Shown here: positions 44,402 to 52,896 of the stretch, one piece after another
How the letters are laid out: each line of letters starts with the position of its first letter
Numbering within the stretch: position 1 is the first letter of the stretch
Assembly: GCF_007753265.1 (NCBI RefSeq)
Contig: NZ_CP036349.1
Span: forward strand, 704,263 to 768,262
Reading direction: 5' to 3'
Length of the DNA stretch: 64,000 nucleotides
From: Botrimarina mediterranea
Lineage (GTDB): Bacteria; Planctomycetota; Planctomycetia; Pirellulales; Lacipirellulaceae
Translations under genes and position numbers: made by a program
The notes under the pieces: generated by a model
Database searches by the model: none
Seen by the model: the letters and a program-made list of their open reading frames with translations, nothing else
Told to the model about the DNA's origin: nothing

Positions 44402-46065
44402 AGCGTTGTCTCCTCACCGGCCGGGATGTCGATGTTCGCGGTTTCGCCAAAGCCGATCTCCAGCCGCTGCGTTAGACCAAGCGATCTTACCGTCGCTAGC
44501 ACTCGGTCCCCCTCTCGTTCAACCGTGATATCGAGACCTTCTTGGGGCAGACGAACGTTCAACGCCACGCCCTCGGCCTCCTTCGGCAACAGCGGCCGCA
44601 GCACGCGGCGCCCCGCGACATGGTGGAAGCCGACGAGCGTCTCGATGACGATCGTATTGACGAGGCCCGTCCAGCCGACGAACTCGCCTACCGGCTTGCT
44701 TCCGAGCGTGAAGTGCTTCCAGCGATTACCCGCTTTGCGGCCGAGCTCTTCGATGTCGTAACGGTCGGGGTCGTAGAACTCGAAGAACCGCCGGCACTCG
44801 CCGAACGTGCGATAGACCCCATCACACAGCCGGTACGCCAGCGACGCGGTCTCTTCCAAGTAGCCGTGACGCGCTAACCCTTGCAACACCGCATACGCCG
44901 TGTTGATCCAAACCGGCCCGCGCCACATGTCCTTGGCAAAGAAGGGGTCGTTGCGTGCAACCGTCGGCAGCGGAACGGTGGTCCCGAACGCTTCGGGGTC
45001 CATCGCTTGGTCTCGCAACCGATCGGCGAAGGCGTCCGTCGGCGCGCCGGCCCACAGCGGCAACAGCGAGGCGATCGTCTTCGAGCGGACAAACTCCCCC
45101 GACGTTTCGTTACGGTCGTAGTACACCCCGTCCCCGGCGTGCCACAGACGATCGTTCATCCCGTCGCGGAGGCCTTGGGCGGCTTGACGATAGGTCGGCG
45201 CGTCCTCGCGGTCGAGCAAGTCGCTTAACTCCGCCAGTGCCTCGCACTGCAACACCATGTAGGTCGTGAAGTCGGGCGCCGCCAAATGCGTCGTGTCGGC
45301 GAAGCGGCTTTCATCGAGCGTCGAGAACCGCGGCGAGTTGTCGATGCCGGACTCATACGGATGAAGCCAAGCATAGAGACCGCCTTCTAGTCGCCGATTA
45401 GCTTTCAGCCATTCGTGATAGGCGGCGAGCGGTTCGTACATCGCGCCTAGCCAGCCGGGGTCGTCACGGATTTCTTGCGCCTGGGCTAAGCGATGCACAG
45501 CCCATGCCAAGAGTGGAGGCTGCGTGAACACCGACTCGCTGAAGTCCGCGACGACGTGTTGCAAGCGATCGCCGTCCCGCAGATCGACCACCGCTTGCAG
45601 TACGTCCCTGGCGACCATGCGGTCCCACGGCGCCCAGACCTGCGAGATGAACGCCGAGTCCCACAGGTAGACGCCCGCGAAGGAAGGCGCCGGGTGCGCG
45701 TAGCGGACGGGCGACAGCGTGTCGGGCGTCTGTAGGTTTAGCAGCAGCGTCGCATAAACGCCCGCAAAGCCTTCTTCCCAGACCGCGGCGCGATTGGCCT
45801 CGACTCCCGCGACGCCGAGACTCGGCGCGCTGTATCGCACGCCCTTCTTGTCGAGCAACGTCCGCGCCAGCTCGATCGGCACCGCGTCGAGCCGCCGGTC
45901 CACTAGCCGCGACCAGAGCAGCAGGTTGAACCCGTAGACCCCCACCCGTCGCAGCCGCGACGCAAACCGCGCCGCATGGTGCGTCTGAAGACGGAAGCTG
46001 CGGAGCGCGTGGCGGATCACAGGGCGGCGGCTCGCGGTGAGAGTGCGTGAGGGTCTCCCCATCAT
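44398..46065 (-). CDS. GH63-like (MGH1-type) glycoside hydrolase
   Basis: A protein of 555 residues. It has the (alpha/alpha)6-barrel signatures of the GH63/mannosylglycerate-hydrolase group: SFAGVYLWDSAFISQVW, FTQPPLLAWAVHRLA, YAWLHPYESGIDNSPRF with an acid-base Asp/Glu region, and DMWRGPVWINTAYAVLQGL near residue 395. The C-terminal 70 residues form a small beta domain. No signal peptide is evident, although residues 40-55 are hydrophobic. It is cotranscribed with the overlapping GT4 gene. Mannosylglycerate or glucosylglycerate-like compatible solutes are a plausible substrate, but this is inference. Confidence 0.85.
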   Translation of the reverse strand: MMGRPSRTLTASRRPVIRHALRSFRLQTHHAARFASRLRRVGVYGFNLLLWSRLVDRRLDAVPIELARTLLDKKGVRYSAPSLGVAGVEANRAAVWEEGFAGVYATLLLNLQTPDTLSPVRYAHPAPSFAGVYLWDSAFISQVWAPWDRMVARDVLQAVVDLRDGDRLQHVVADFSESVFTQPPLLAWAVHRLAQAQEIRDDPGWLGAMYEPLAAYHEWLKANRRLEGGLYAWLHPYESGIDNSPRFSTLDESRFADTTHLAAPDFTTYMVLQCEALAELSDLLDREDAPTYRQAAQGLRDGMNDRLWHAGDGVYYDRNETSGEFVRSKTIASLLPLWAGAPTDAFADRLRDQAMDPEAFGTTVPLPTVARNDPFFAKDMWRGPVWINTAYAVLQGLARHGYLEETASLAYRLCDGVYRTFGECRRFFEFYDPDRYDIEELGRKAGNRWKHFTLGSKPVGEFVGWTGLVNTIVIETLVGFHHVAGRRVLRPLLPKEAEGVALNVRLPQEGLDITVEREGDRVLATVRSLGLTQRLEIGFGETANIDIPAGEETTL

Positions 46066-46384
46066 CGCTTGTCGCGTGCCATTGAAACACTCCCGGACTC
46101 TTACCAGTCGTTGCTGGTTGCTGTGCTGCCAGAGATGCCGCTAATCAGCCAGTCGCTAATCAGCCAGTCGCTAATCAGCCAGTCGCTAATCAGCCAGTCG
46201 CTAATCAGCCAGTCGCTAATCGGAGGGACGTCAATCTCAGCTTGCAGCTCGCTTGGTCGCTCCCTTACGGTCGCGGCTCGGATAAGGGTCCACCGACCAC
46301 TAACGTGGCCGGCTCGCCGTTGTCTCTCTGCGTCTCCGTGTCTTTGCGAGAATCATCCAACTTCCGGCCAACCAAAAAACAAAA
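46066..46384. other. Intergenic region holding a minisatellite
   Basis: About 320 bp between the GH63-like gene and the terminator of the YTV gene. It includes the 15-bp tandem array at 46141-46221 and a segment with short intergenic repeats. No supported gene. Confidence 0.5.
46141..46221. repeat. 15-bp tandem repeat array
   Basis: Five perfect copies of CTAATCAGCCAGTCG (46141-46215) plus a partial sixth. The unit is a multiple of three and all copies are identical, so the array is probably recent. It sits upstream of the GH63-like gene start (minus strand). Confidence 0.95.
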
Positions 46385-46412
46385 GCGGCCCGATCCAGAT
46401 GGACCGGGCCGC
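46385..46412 (-). terminator. Terminator hairpin after the YTV gene
   Basis: On the minus strand GCGGCCCGGTCC pairs with GGATCGGGCCGC (12 bp, one G-T) and is followed by TTTTGTTTTTTGG. It lies about 100 bp past the YTV stop. Confidence 0.85.
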
Positions 46413-46512
46413 CTTGGGTGTTGACCAGCCCTATTTTGTCTTCCGAGGTACGCCCTTACGGGAGGCGTGCCGCTCGTCAGATGTAGGCGACTCTGTCGTT
46501 ACCTCGCGACGA

Positions 46513-48198
46513 TCAGTTGCAGCCGCACTCGCCAGCCGGGGCGCCGCACTCAGTGCAAGCGGCCGGGGGGCAGTCGGTCACGATCCGGCAAGGAACCTGG
46601 ATCGAGACGCAACGCGGGACACAAACCTTGACCGTGTAAGCCTCTTTGCGGGGGACGCACTTGTAGCACGTCACCGTCCGCTGGCAGCAAACCGGCACGC
46701 AGACCTTGTAGCACACGGTCTTGGTGCGGCACTCGGGAACCATCTTGCAGACCTGGTAGGTGCAGGTCTTGCACTCGGGAACCATCTTGCAGACCTTGTA
46801 GCAGCAGGTCTTGGTGCGGCACTCGGGAACCATCTTGCAGACCTGGTAGGTGCAGGTCTTGCACTCGGGAACCATCTTGCAGACCTTGTAGCAGCAGGTC
46901 TTGGTGCGGCACTCGGGAACCATCTTGCAGACCTGGTAGGTGCAGGTCTTGCACTCGGGAACCATCTTGCAGACCTTGTAGCAGCAGGTCTTGGTGCGGC
47001 ACTCGGGAACCATCTTGCAGACCTGGTAGGTGCAGGTCTTGCACTCGGGAACCATCTTGCAGACCTTGTAGCAGCAGGTCTTGGTGCGGCACTCGGGAAC
47101 CATCTTGCAGACCTGGTAGGTGCAGGTCTTGCATTCGGGAACCATCTTGCAGACCTTGTAGCAGCAGGTCTTGGTGCGGCACTCAGGAACCATCTTGCAA
47201 ACCTTGTACTCACAAGTCTTGCACTCGGGGACCATCGTGCAGACCTTGTAGCAGCAGGTCTTCACAACGGGCTCGCAGACGTACTTCGTGCAGCACACTT
47301 CACGAGTCTCGCAACGCGGGACCCAAACCTTCTTGCAGCAGGTCGTCGGGGCCGTCGTGCACTCGATCTTGCAGCACGAACCCGGCTGGTAGCAGCAGCT
47401 GCACGTGCAGGGGTTGTAGACCCACTTGCCCGGGTTGCGGACCGTGCGGTGGTAGGTCTTGCCCGGGATCGTGTACGACTGGGTCTCCCAGCTGCCCGTG
47501 TTGACCGTCACCGTCTTGGTGTAGGGGACAGCCTTGCGGACATAGGTCGTGACGTCACGGGTCCGCGTCTCCCACACCGGCTTGTGGACGGTGTAGCTGC
47601 GGGTCTTCGTTTCCCATGTCGGGACCATCACCGTGTAGTTGATGTCCTTCGAGTGGGTTTCCCAAACCGGCTTGCAGACGGTGTAGGTGCGAGTCTTGGT
47701 CTCGTACACCGGCTTCATAACGGTGTAGTTGATCTCGCGCTGACGCGTTTCCCAAACCGGCTTGCAGACGGTGTAGGTGCGAGTCTTGGTCTCGTACACC
47801 GGCTTCATAACGGTGTAGTTGATCTCGCGCTGACGCGTTTCCCAAACCGGCTTGCAGACGGTGTAGGTACGGGTCTTGGTCTCGTACACCGGCTTCATGA
47901 CGGTGTAGTTGACCTCTTTCTGACGGTTTTCCGTCACGTACTTCGTGTAGTTCACGACCTTCTCTTCCGCGACGCGGTCGTAGACCGTGCGGAAGCGGGT
48001 CTCGCACTTCTCCTCAATGATCCGCCGGGTTTCGGTCCGGTAGAGCATCTTCGAATCAGCGGCAACGCCGCCATCGATTTGGACGCCGCCAGCGGCGTCG
48101 CTTCCATAGTGGGCCGTGCAACCGCAGCCCGCGTTCGCTTGCGAACCCGCAAACGCCGCGAGGGCAGCCAGCAGCGGCAAGCCAAACAGACGTTTCAT
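46513..48198 (-). CDS. Secreted Cys-rich YTV-repeat protein, probably envelope structural
   Basis: A protein of 561 residues. Signal peptide MKRLFGLPLLAALAAFAGSQ (cleavage near ANAGCG). The N-terminal half has four 30-residue units of the type NYTVMKPVYETKTRTYTVCK, the YTV repeat of planctomycete cell-surface proteins. The C-terminal half has five further 30-residue units alternating TKTCCYKVCKMVPEC and KTCTYQVCKMVPEC. Cys content is very high, so extensive disulfide cross-linking is likely. Both arrays have a 90-bp period and are nearly identical at the DNA level. The protein probably forms part of the proteinaceous envelope; partners are unknown. A terminator follows at 46385-46412. Confidence 0.9.
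   Translation of the reverse strand: MKRLFGLPLLAALAAFAGSQANAGCGCTAHYGSDAAGGVQIDGGVAADSKMLYRTETRRIIEEKCETRFRTVYDRVAEEKVVNYTKYVTENRQKEVNYTVMKPVYETKTRTYTVCKPVWETRQREINYTVMKPVYETKTRTYTVCKPVWETRQREINYTVMKPVYETKTRTYTVCKPVWETHSKDINYTVMVPTWETKTRSYTVHKPVWETRTRDVTTYVRKAVPYTKTVTVNTGSWETQSYTIPGKTYHRTVRNPGKWVYNPCTCSCCYQPGSCCKIECTTAPTTCCKKVWVPRCETREVCCTKYVCEPVVKTCCYKVCTMVPECKTCEYKVCKMVPECRTKTCCYKVCKMVPECKTCTYQVCKMVPECRTKTCCYKVCKMVPECKTCTYQVCKMVPECRTKTCCYKVCKMVPECKTCTYQVCKMVPECRTKTCCYKVCKMVPECKTCTYQVCKMVPECRTKTCCYKVCKMVPECKTCTYQVCKMVPECRTKTVCYKVCVPVCCQRTVTCYKCVPRKEAYTVKVCVPRCVSIQVPCRIVTDCPPAACTECGAPAGECGCN
46725..47174. repeat. Five 90-bp tandem repeats in the YTV gene, Cys-type
   Basis: Unit boundaries at 46725, 46815, 46905, 46995 and 47085. 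Copies differ by only a few bases (for example GCATTC for GCACTC in one), so the array has been homogenised recently. Confidence 0.9.
47661..47930. repeat. Three 90-bp tandem repeats in the YTV gene, YTV-type
   Basis: Units start at 47661, 47751 and 47841 (CCCAAACCGG). A fourth, more diverged unit precedes at about 47571. The first two are almost identical. Confidence 0.88.
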
Positions 48199-48618
48199 CG
48201 TGTTGGTCGCCTCCTCAGAAAGACAACAGGGGGTAGATGGGTAGACTGGTCAAGACAGATTGAATCCGTCCGTACTAAGGTCGGGATCGCTGCCTATTAC
48301 CCCTTAGCTGTTCTGTGCAAATTCCTCAGTCGGCGTCTTCTCTGCATCTGACGCCTCCTTCCCATCCGAAGTCTTTGTGGGTTATCGACTTAGCTCACCA
48401 ATCCGGAAAACTCAGCGTGACAGTCGTGGCCACCTATGCCGTCCGCGCCGATTGTGACGACGGACATCCGTAGACCGGTAACGGGGTGTCCGATCCCGGC
48501 TTCATTCACAGGCCGAAATTGCGTGGTTTCGCTGGGTCTCGTAGAGTGCAACCAGGACGGCGTCGCTGCCGTCGCCTGAGACGCGCCCGCTGCGGGCCTG
48601 CCAAACCGCCCGCCGTCG
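48199..48618. other. Divergent region between the YTV and rex genes
   Basis: About 420 bp with no supported gene. It should hold promoters for both. I looked for a Rex-type operator (TTGTGAA-N4-TTCACAA) and did not see one. Confidence 0.5.
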
Positions 48619-49365
48619 ATGCCCAACGAAACCGAACACGACCCTCACGACGACCCCGCTAAGGCCCTCCCCGCGAAGGCCGACGAGGGCAAGCTGCCCC
48701 CCAAAGCGGTGGTCAGCCGTCTGAGTCTCTACCTGCGCGAGCTGCTCCGCATCGAGCACTCCGGCCAGCAGACCGTCAGCTCCAGCCAGTTGGGCAAGCT
48801 GCTGGGCTTCACCGACGCCCAGGTCCGCAAGGACCTGGCCTACTTTGGGCAGTTCGGACACCCCGGCGTGGGCTACCGCTGCGAAGAGCTGGTGGCCGCG
48901 ATCCGCAAGATTCTCGGCACCGACCGCGAATGGGTCGTGGCGATCGTCGGCGTCGGCAACTTGGGCCGAGCCCTCTTGGGTTACAAGGGATTCCGTTCGC
49001 AGGGGTTTCGCGTCGCGGCGGCGTTCGACAGCGACTCGTCGAAGGTCGGCATGAGCTTCGGCGGCGTCGCCGTCGAGCCCACCACCGCCCTGGAAACGAC
49101 GATCCGCGACCGCGGGGTCACCCTCGGTCTGATCGCCACGTCGCCCGAATCCGCCCAAGAGATCGCCGACCGGATGATCGCCGCCGGCGTGGTCGGGATC
49201 CTGAACTTTGCCCCCGTGACGCTGTCCTTACCCCCGGGCGTGAGCCTCGTGGGCGTCGACCTGGCGACCGAGCTCGAGCAGCTCAGCTTCGCCGTCGCCA
49301 ACACCCAGGCCGCGGCGGCAAGAGAGGACTCTGCAGAGGACCCGTTAACGAGCGGGCCCGAGTGA
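48619..49365 (+). CDS. rex: Redox-sensing transcriptional repressor Rex
   Basis: A protein of 248 residues. Rex binds DNA when NADH is low and releases it when NADH rises. The N-terminal winged helix (about 30-88) has LSLYLRELLRIEHSGQQTVS and GFTDAQVRKDLAYFGQFGHPGVGY. The Rossmann domain has VAIVGVGNLGRALLGYKGF and the Asp-ending AAAFDSD that selects NAD(H). The C-terminal domain-swapped helix segment (VDLATELEQLSFAVAN) is present, followed by an acidic tail. The N-terminal extension of about 25 acidic residues is longer than usual. tRNA-Gln follows. Start ATG 48619. Confidence 0.95.
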   Translation: MPNETEHDPHDDPAKALPAKADEGKLPPKAVVSRLSLYLRELLRIEHSGQQTVSSSQLGKLLGFTDAQVRKDLAYFGQFGHPGVGYRCEELVAAIRKILGTDREWVVAIVGVGNLGRALLGYKGFRSQGFRVAAAFDSDSSKVGMSFGGVAVEPTTALETTIRDRGVTLGLIATSPESAQEIADRMIAAGVVGILNFAPVTLSLPPGVSLVGVDLATELEQLSFAVANTQAAAAREDSAEDPLTSGPE

Positions 49366-49428
49366 GCTACACTTCCGATCTAGGCCGATAAGGCTTAGGT
49401 GGGCGCCGCCTCCCGCGGCTCCTGCGGA

Positions 49429-49499
49429 AACCCCGTAGTGTAATGGTAACACCAGGGATTTTGATTCCCTTATTCCAGGTTCGAGTCCTGGCGGGGTTG
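49429..49499 (+). tRNA. tRNA-Gln (anticodon TTG)
   Basis: 71 nt. Acceptor stem AACCCCG/CGGGGTT, D-arm GTGT-AATGGTA-ACAC, anticodon stem AGGGA/TCCCT with loop TTTTGAT (TTG at positions 34-36), variable region TATT, T-arm CCAGG-TTCGAGT-CCTGG, discriminator G. All stems pair. The 3' CCA is not encoded and must be added enzymatically. Confidence 0.95.
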
Positions 49500-49507
49500 C
49501 TTACCAA

Positions 49508-49578
49508 AGCGGTTAGCTGTTGGCAGTTAGCGATTAGCCTGCGATTCGCTAACCGCCAACGACCAAAGGCTAACCGCT
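49508..49578. repeat. Inverted repeat between tRNA-Gln and the phosphatase gene
   Basis: AGCGGTTAGC (49508-49517) and GCTAACCGCT (49569-49578) with additional imperfect pairing inside (GTTGGCAGTTAGCGATTAG against CGCTAACCGCCAAC). It ends just before the ATG at 49581. Confidence 0.75.
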
Positions 49579-49580
49579 GA

Positions 49581-50582
49581 ATGCTATCTTCCACCGAATC
49601 CCGCTTCGCCGTTGACGCCGTTTGCGAAGCGGCGCTGGTGGCTCGCCGTGTGCAGAGCGAGCTCGTGACCGAGGCCCTCACCAAGGGCGATAAGTCCCCG
49701 GTCACCGTTGGCGACTTCGCGGCTCAAGCGATCGTCGCCCGCCGCCTAGCCGAATCGGGCATGACGGTCCCGCTCGTCGGCGAAGAGTCGGCCGCCGACC
49801 TCCGCTGCGAGTCCGGCGCCGCGACGCTCGAGCAGGTGACGCACTTTGTCCGCACGATCTTCCCAACGGCGACGCCGGCCGAGGTCTGCGACTGGATCGA
49901 TTGCGGAGCGCGAGAGCCCGGTGATGAATACTGGACGCTCGACCCGATCGACGGCACCAAGGGCTTCTTGCGTGGCGATCAGTACGCGGTCGCTCTGGCG
50001 CTGGTGCAAGGCGGCCGCGTCATGGTCGGCGCGCTCGGTTGTCCCGAACTCGAAAAGGCTTGCGAGCCGAATCGCGGCGGCGTCGGCACGGTGTTGTGCG
50101 CCGTGCGTGACGGCGGCGCCTATTGGCGTGACCTCGACGTTTCGGGCTGCTCGCCTTCGTGCGCCTGGCGCCGGCTGCAAGTGTCAGGCGTCACCGACCC
50201 CGCCGGCACACGGATGCTGCGCTCGGTCGAGAAGGGCCACACCAACCTCGGCGCGATCGACCACTTAGCGAATGCGATGGGCGTCACCGCCGAGCCGGTC
50301 GGCATGGACAGCCAAGCCAAGTACGCCGTCCTCGCCGCCGGTGGGGGCGAGATGCTCGTGCGGCTGCTCTCGGAGGACCGCCCCAACTACCGCGAAATGG
50401 TCTGGGACCAAGCGGCGGGCTCGATCGTCATCGAAGAAGCCGGCGGCCGCGTCACCGACCTCGACGGCAAACCGCTCGACTTCGCAAAGGGCCGTACCCT
50501 CGCCGCCAACCGTGGCGTCCTCGCCACGAATGGGCATCTGCACGATGCGGCGCTAGCGGCGCTGCGGGAGATTGGGGCCTAG
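49581..50582 (+). CDS. cysQ: 3'(2'),5'-bisphosphate nucleotidase-like phosphatase (inositol monophosphatase family)
   Basis: A protein of 333 residues. Hydrolysis of phosphate from PAP-like nucleotides in sulfur assimilation is the likely reaction. Metal-binding motifs: LVGEESAADL (Glu), LDPIDGTKGFLRGDQYAV (121 onward, the DPIDGT signature) and MVWDQAAGSIVIEEAGGRV near the C-terminus. The length and YAVALALVQGGRVMVG follow the HAL2/CysQ branch rather than inositol monophosphatases. Start ATG 49581 follows an inverted repeat with no clear ribosome binding site. It is a lone gene after tRNA-Gln; no cysD/N/C is nearby. Confidence 0.88.
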   Translation: MLSSTESRFAVDAVCEAALVARRVQSELVTEALTKGDKSPVTVGDFAAQAIVARRLAESGMTVPLVGEESAADLRCESGAATLEQVTHFVRTIFPTATPAEVCDWIDCGAREPGDEYWTLDPIDGTKGFLRGDQYAVALALVQGGRVMVGALGCPELEKACEPNRGGVGTVLCAVRDGGAYWRDLDVSGCSPSCAWRRLQVSGVTDPAGTRMLRSVEKGHTNLGAIDHLANAMGVTAEPVGMDSQAKYAVLAAGGGEMLVRLLSEDRPNYREMVWDQAAGSIVIEEAGGRVTDLDGKPLDFAKGRTLAANRGVLATNGHLHDAALAALREIGA

Positions 50583-50780
50583 GGGGTTGTTGGAGTGGTG
50601 AGCTTGCGCGTCGCGCAACTCTGGGCCCCATTCACAACATTCTCCCAACCTTTTTTTGACAACTCCCCGACGTTTCGCCACACTCACCCGCGGAACAGAA
50701 TCGGGCTGGCGACCCCCGGCGTTTCTCTTCACGCATCAGCCGGGTAGCTAACGCCAGCCCCCAACCCCGCGGAGGCAGCG

Positions 50781-51845
50781 ATGTCGCAGCGCGTGTGGCT
50801 TGCGAGCGTGTTGGCGGTGGCTTTGGGTGTGGTAGGGGTCCTCGTGGAGCGCTCTCGCTCCCAAGAAGAAGCCCCAGAACGAGCGGTCTCTCAGCCGCAG
50901 GCGGAAGCCAGCGGCGAATTCGGAGGCGGCTTCGGCCGTGCCAGTGGAGGCGGCGGTGAATTCGGGGGAAGGGGAGGCGATTTCGGCCGCGGTGGCGGAG
51001 GCGGATTCGCGGGCAGAGGAGGTGGATTCGGCGGTCGTGGTGAATTCGGCGCAAGTACGACCGCCGAAGCCCCTGAGGCGAAGCCTTTGCCTGCCCCAGC
51101 CGTCCCCCGGATCTGGGTCTCCGAAGACCCCGAAAGAACTGAGGAACTCTATGAGATCCTCAAGAGCCCGCTTCCCTCGGCGGGCCTCGAGTTTCCCGAT
51201 GGCACAGCGCTCGAGGAAGTGATTGCGTACTTGTCGGACGAGTATCGTGTCCCGATTCTGCTCGACACGGTAGCTCTCGATGAACTCGGGATTGGCTCCG
51301 ACGAACCCGTAGCGATCAGCGTAAGGAATATACAGTTGGGTCAGGCGATGCGGCGAATGCTCGAACCGCTGGAGTTGACCTATGTCGTTGATGACGGGGT
51401 TTTATTAGTAACTTCTGAAGAAGAAGCGTTGACCAAACTCCATGTGGCAATCTACGACGTTCGCGACCTGCTGCTAGAAGGAGATTTCGGTTCTCTCCAG
51501 GATCTCATCACCTCCACGATCGCTTCGGACACTTGGGTAGAGAATGGCGCAGGCGAAGCCGAAATCGTTGCCTATCCGCAACGCGGGGTACTGGTGATAT
51601 CGCAGACGATGGCAGTGCATGAAGAGATCGCACGTTTACTGGCCGCGATGCGTCGGATGTCGTTTGATCCCGATGCGAGGCCACTTACTAAGAGGACGAA
51701 CAACCACGTTCAAGCCGCTGCAATTCGAGACAGCATCGAAGCTGCGGGGAGAGAGTACGACGCACAGCTCTCGCCGGGCGGTGGAGGCGCGTTCTCGATT
51801 TTGGACTCGAGTTCAGTTACTGATGTTTCTGCAGCCGTCGAATGA
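50781..51845 (+). CDS. Exported protein with Gly-rich region and STN-like domains
   Basis: A protein of 354 residues. Hydrophobic N-terminus (VWLASVLAVALGVVGVLV) that may be an uncleaved anchor. Residues 40-95 are a Gly/Phe/Arg-rich tract (GGFGRASGGGGEFGGRGGD). The rest has an STN-type (secretin/TonB short N-terminal domain) unit LEFPDGTALEEVIAYLSDEY and PVAISVRNIQLGQAMRRML followed by LTYVVDDGVLLVTSEEEA, then a second beta-alpha part AIYDVRDLLLEGDFGSLQDL. GGAGG precedes ATG 50781 by a few bases. It overlaps ftr by 4 bp (ATGA). Role is unknown; STN domains act in protein-protein contact in secretion systems. Confidence 0.8.
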   Translation: MSQRVWLASVLAVALGVVGVLVERSRSQEEAPERAVSQPQAEASGEFGGGFGRASGGGGEFGGRGGDFGRGGGGGFAGRGGGFGGRGEFGASTTAEAPEAKPLPAPAVPRIWVSEDPERTEELYEILKSPLPSAGLEFPDGTALEEVIAYLSDEYRVPILLDTVALDELGIGSDEPVAISVRNIQLGQAMRRMLEPLELTYVVDDGVLLVTSEEEALTKLHVAIYDVRDLLLEGDFGSLQDLITSTIASDTWVENGAGEAEIVAYPQRGVLVISQTMAVHEEIARLLAAMRRMSFDPDARPLTKRTNNHVQAAAIRDSIEAAGREYDAQLSPGGGGAFSILDSSSVTDVSAAVE

Positions 51846-52717
51846 AGCGTCTGGGAGGAGTCTTGATTGACGATGCCCACGCCGAAGCCTTCACGGCCCG
51901 GTACGTGCGACTCCTCGTCACCGCGGCGGACGGGCATTGGCTCGACGCCGCGGTGACTTCGCTATGCGGTTACGGCACGAGCGTGATCGGCTGCGATTGC
52001 GAGATCGCCGTCGAACGCCAGCTCCTTGAGAATGAAACGCCCGACGGCCGCCCCGGCGCCGCGGTGCTCGCCTTCGGCTTCAAAGCGGCGCCACTCGGCA
52101 AGGCGGTCGCGAAGCGCGTCGGCCAAACGATTCTTACTTGCCCCACGGCGGCCGTCTTCGATGGCCTGCCGGACGAAGCCGACCGCGCGGCGCTCGGCGA
52201 CTACTTACGGTACTTCGGCGACGGTCACGAGCGCCGTGAGGAAGACACGTGGGTCGTTCCCATCATGGAAGGTGAAGTGAGTTTCCCGGCGACTATCGGC
52301 GTCGGTCGCGGCGTCGCCGGCGGCGTGCTGCTCTTCTGCGGAGACGACCGAATGAAAACGCTCTCCGCCGCACGGCAAGCAGCCGAAGCCGTCCGCGAAT
52401 TGCCGGGCGTCATCACCCCGTTCCCCGGCGGTGTCTGTCGCAGCGGCAGCAAAGTCGGCTCGCGCTACAAGCCGCTCTTCGCCTCCACAAACGAAGCCTA
52501 CTGCCCGACGCTCGTCGAGACGGTCGCGACCAAACTCCCGGAGGGCGCCACCTGCGTCTACGAGCTCGTCATCAACGGCACGAGCGAACAAGCCGTCCGC
52601 GACGCGATGCGTGCCGCCCTTCAAGCAACAGCCAACGCCGACCTCCTGGCGATCACGGCGCCGGAGTTCGGCGGTAAGCTTGGCAAGGTCCTCATCCCCT
52701 TCTGCGAGCTTCAGTAA
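51842..52717 (+). CDS. ftr: Formylmethanofuran:tetrahydromethanopterin formyltransferase
   Basis: A protein of 291 residues, the usual Ftr/FhcD length. It transfers the formyl group between methanofuran and tetrahydromethanopterin in C1 metabolism. Family sequence is clear: GVLIDDAHAEAFTARYVRLL, CDCEIAVERQLLENETPDGR, TCPTAAVFDGLPDE, LRYFGDGHERREEDTWVVPI, GVITPFPGGVCRSGSKVGSR, YKPLFASTNEAYCPTLVETV and FGGKLGKVLIPF. Archaea use it in methanogenesis; methylotrophic bacteria and some planctomycetes use it for formaldehyde oxidation with fhcA/B/C. Those other genes are not in this window. Its start overlaps the stop of the STN-like gene (ATGA), an unusual pairing. Confidence 0.94.
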   Translation: MKRLGGVLIDDAHAEAFTARYVRLLVTAADGHWLDAAVTSLCGYGTSVIGCDCEIAVERQLLENETPDGRPGAAVLAFGFKAAPLGKAVAKRVGQTILTCPTAAVFDGLPDEADRAALGDYLRYFGDGHERREEDTWVVPIMEGEVSFPATIGVGRGVAGGVLLFCGDDRMKTLSAARQAAEAVRELPGVITPFPGGVCRSGSKVGSRYKPLFASTNEAYCPTLVETVATKLPEGATCVYELVINGTSEQAVRDAMRAALQATANADLLAITAPEFGGKLGKVLIPFCELQ

Positions 52718-52729
52718 AGGAAGAATCAC

Positions 52730-52790
52730 GCAAAGTCGCGAAGGCGCAGAGGACTCGCAAGCAAGAGCCTTTGCGCCTTCGCGACTTTGC
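52730..52790. repeat. Palindromic repeat after ftr
   Basis: GCAAAGTCGCGAAGGCGCA (52730-52748) and its exact inverse (52772-52790), 19 bp each with a 23-nt spacer. It can form a strong hairpin after the ftr stop. Confidence 0.88.
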
Positions 52791-52896
52791 TTGAGTCCTG
52801 CCGGCTTAGGAGCTGAAAGGGGCCCCGTGGCCGATTGGGTGGCGATCCACTAGCATCCGAGGCTTCCCCGACGTTTGCCGCCCGCCTGTTTTGCCG

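Noticed and set aside
46141..47930. Possible CRISPR array because of regular repeats
   Set aside because: The 15-bp units have no spacers, and the 90-bp units are coding repeats without variable spacers; no cas genes.
46069..48351. 760-residue open frame on the + strand with Asn-His-Leu-Ala-Asp-Leu repeats
   Set aside because: It is the antisense shadow of the YTV gene: the repeats simply mirror the 90-bp units. The minus-strand protein has a signal peptide, a terminator and family repeats.
48199..48618. Rex autoregulatory operator
   Set aside because: No palindrome resembling TTGTGAA-N4-TTCACAA was found in the region before rex.
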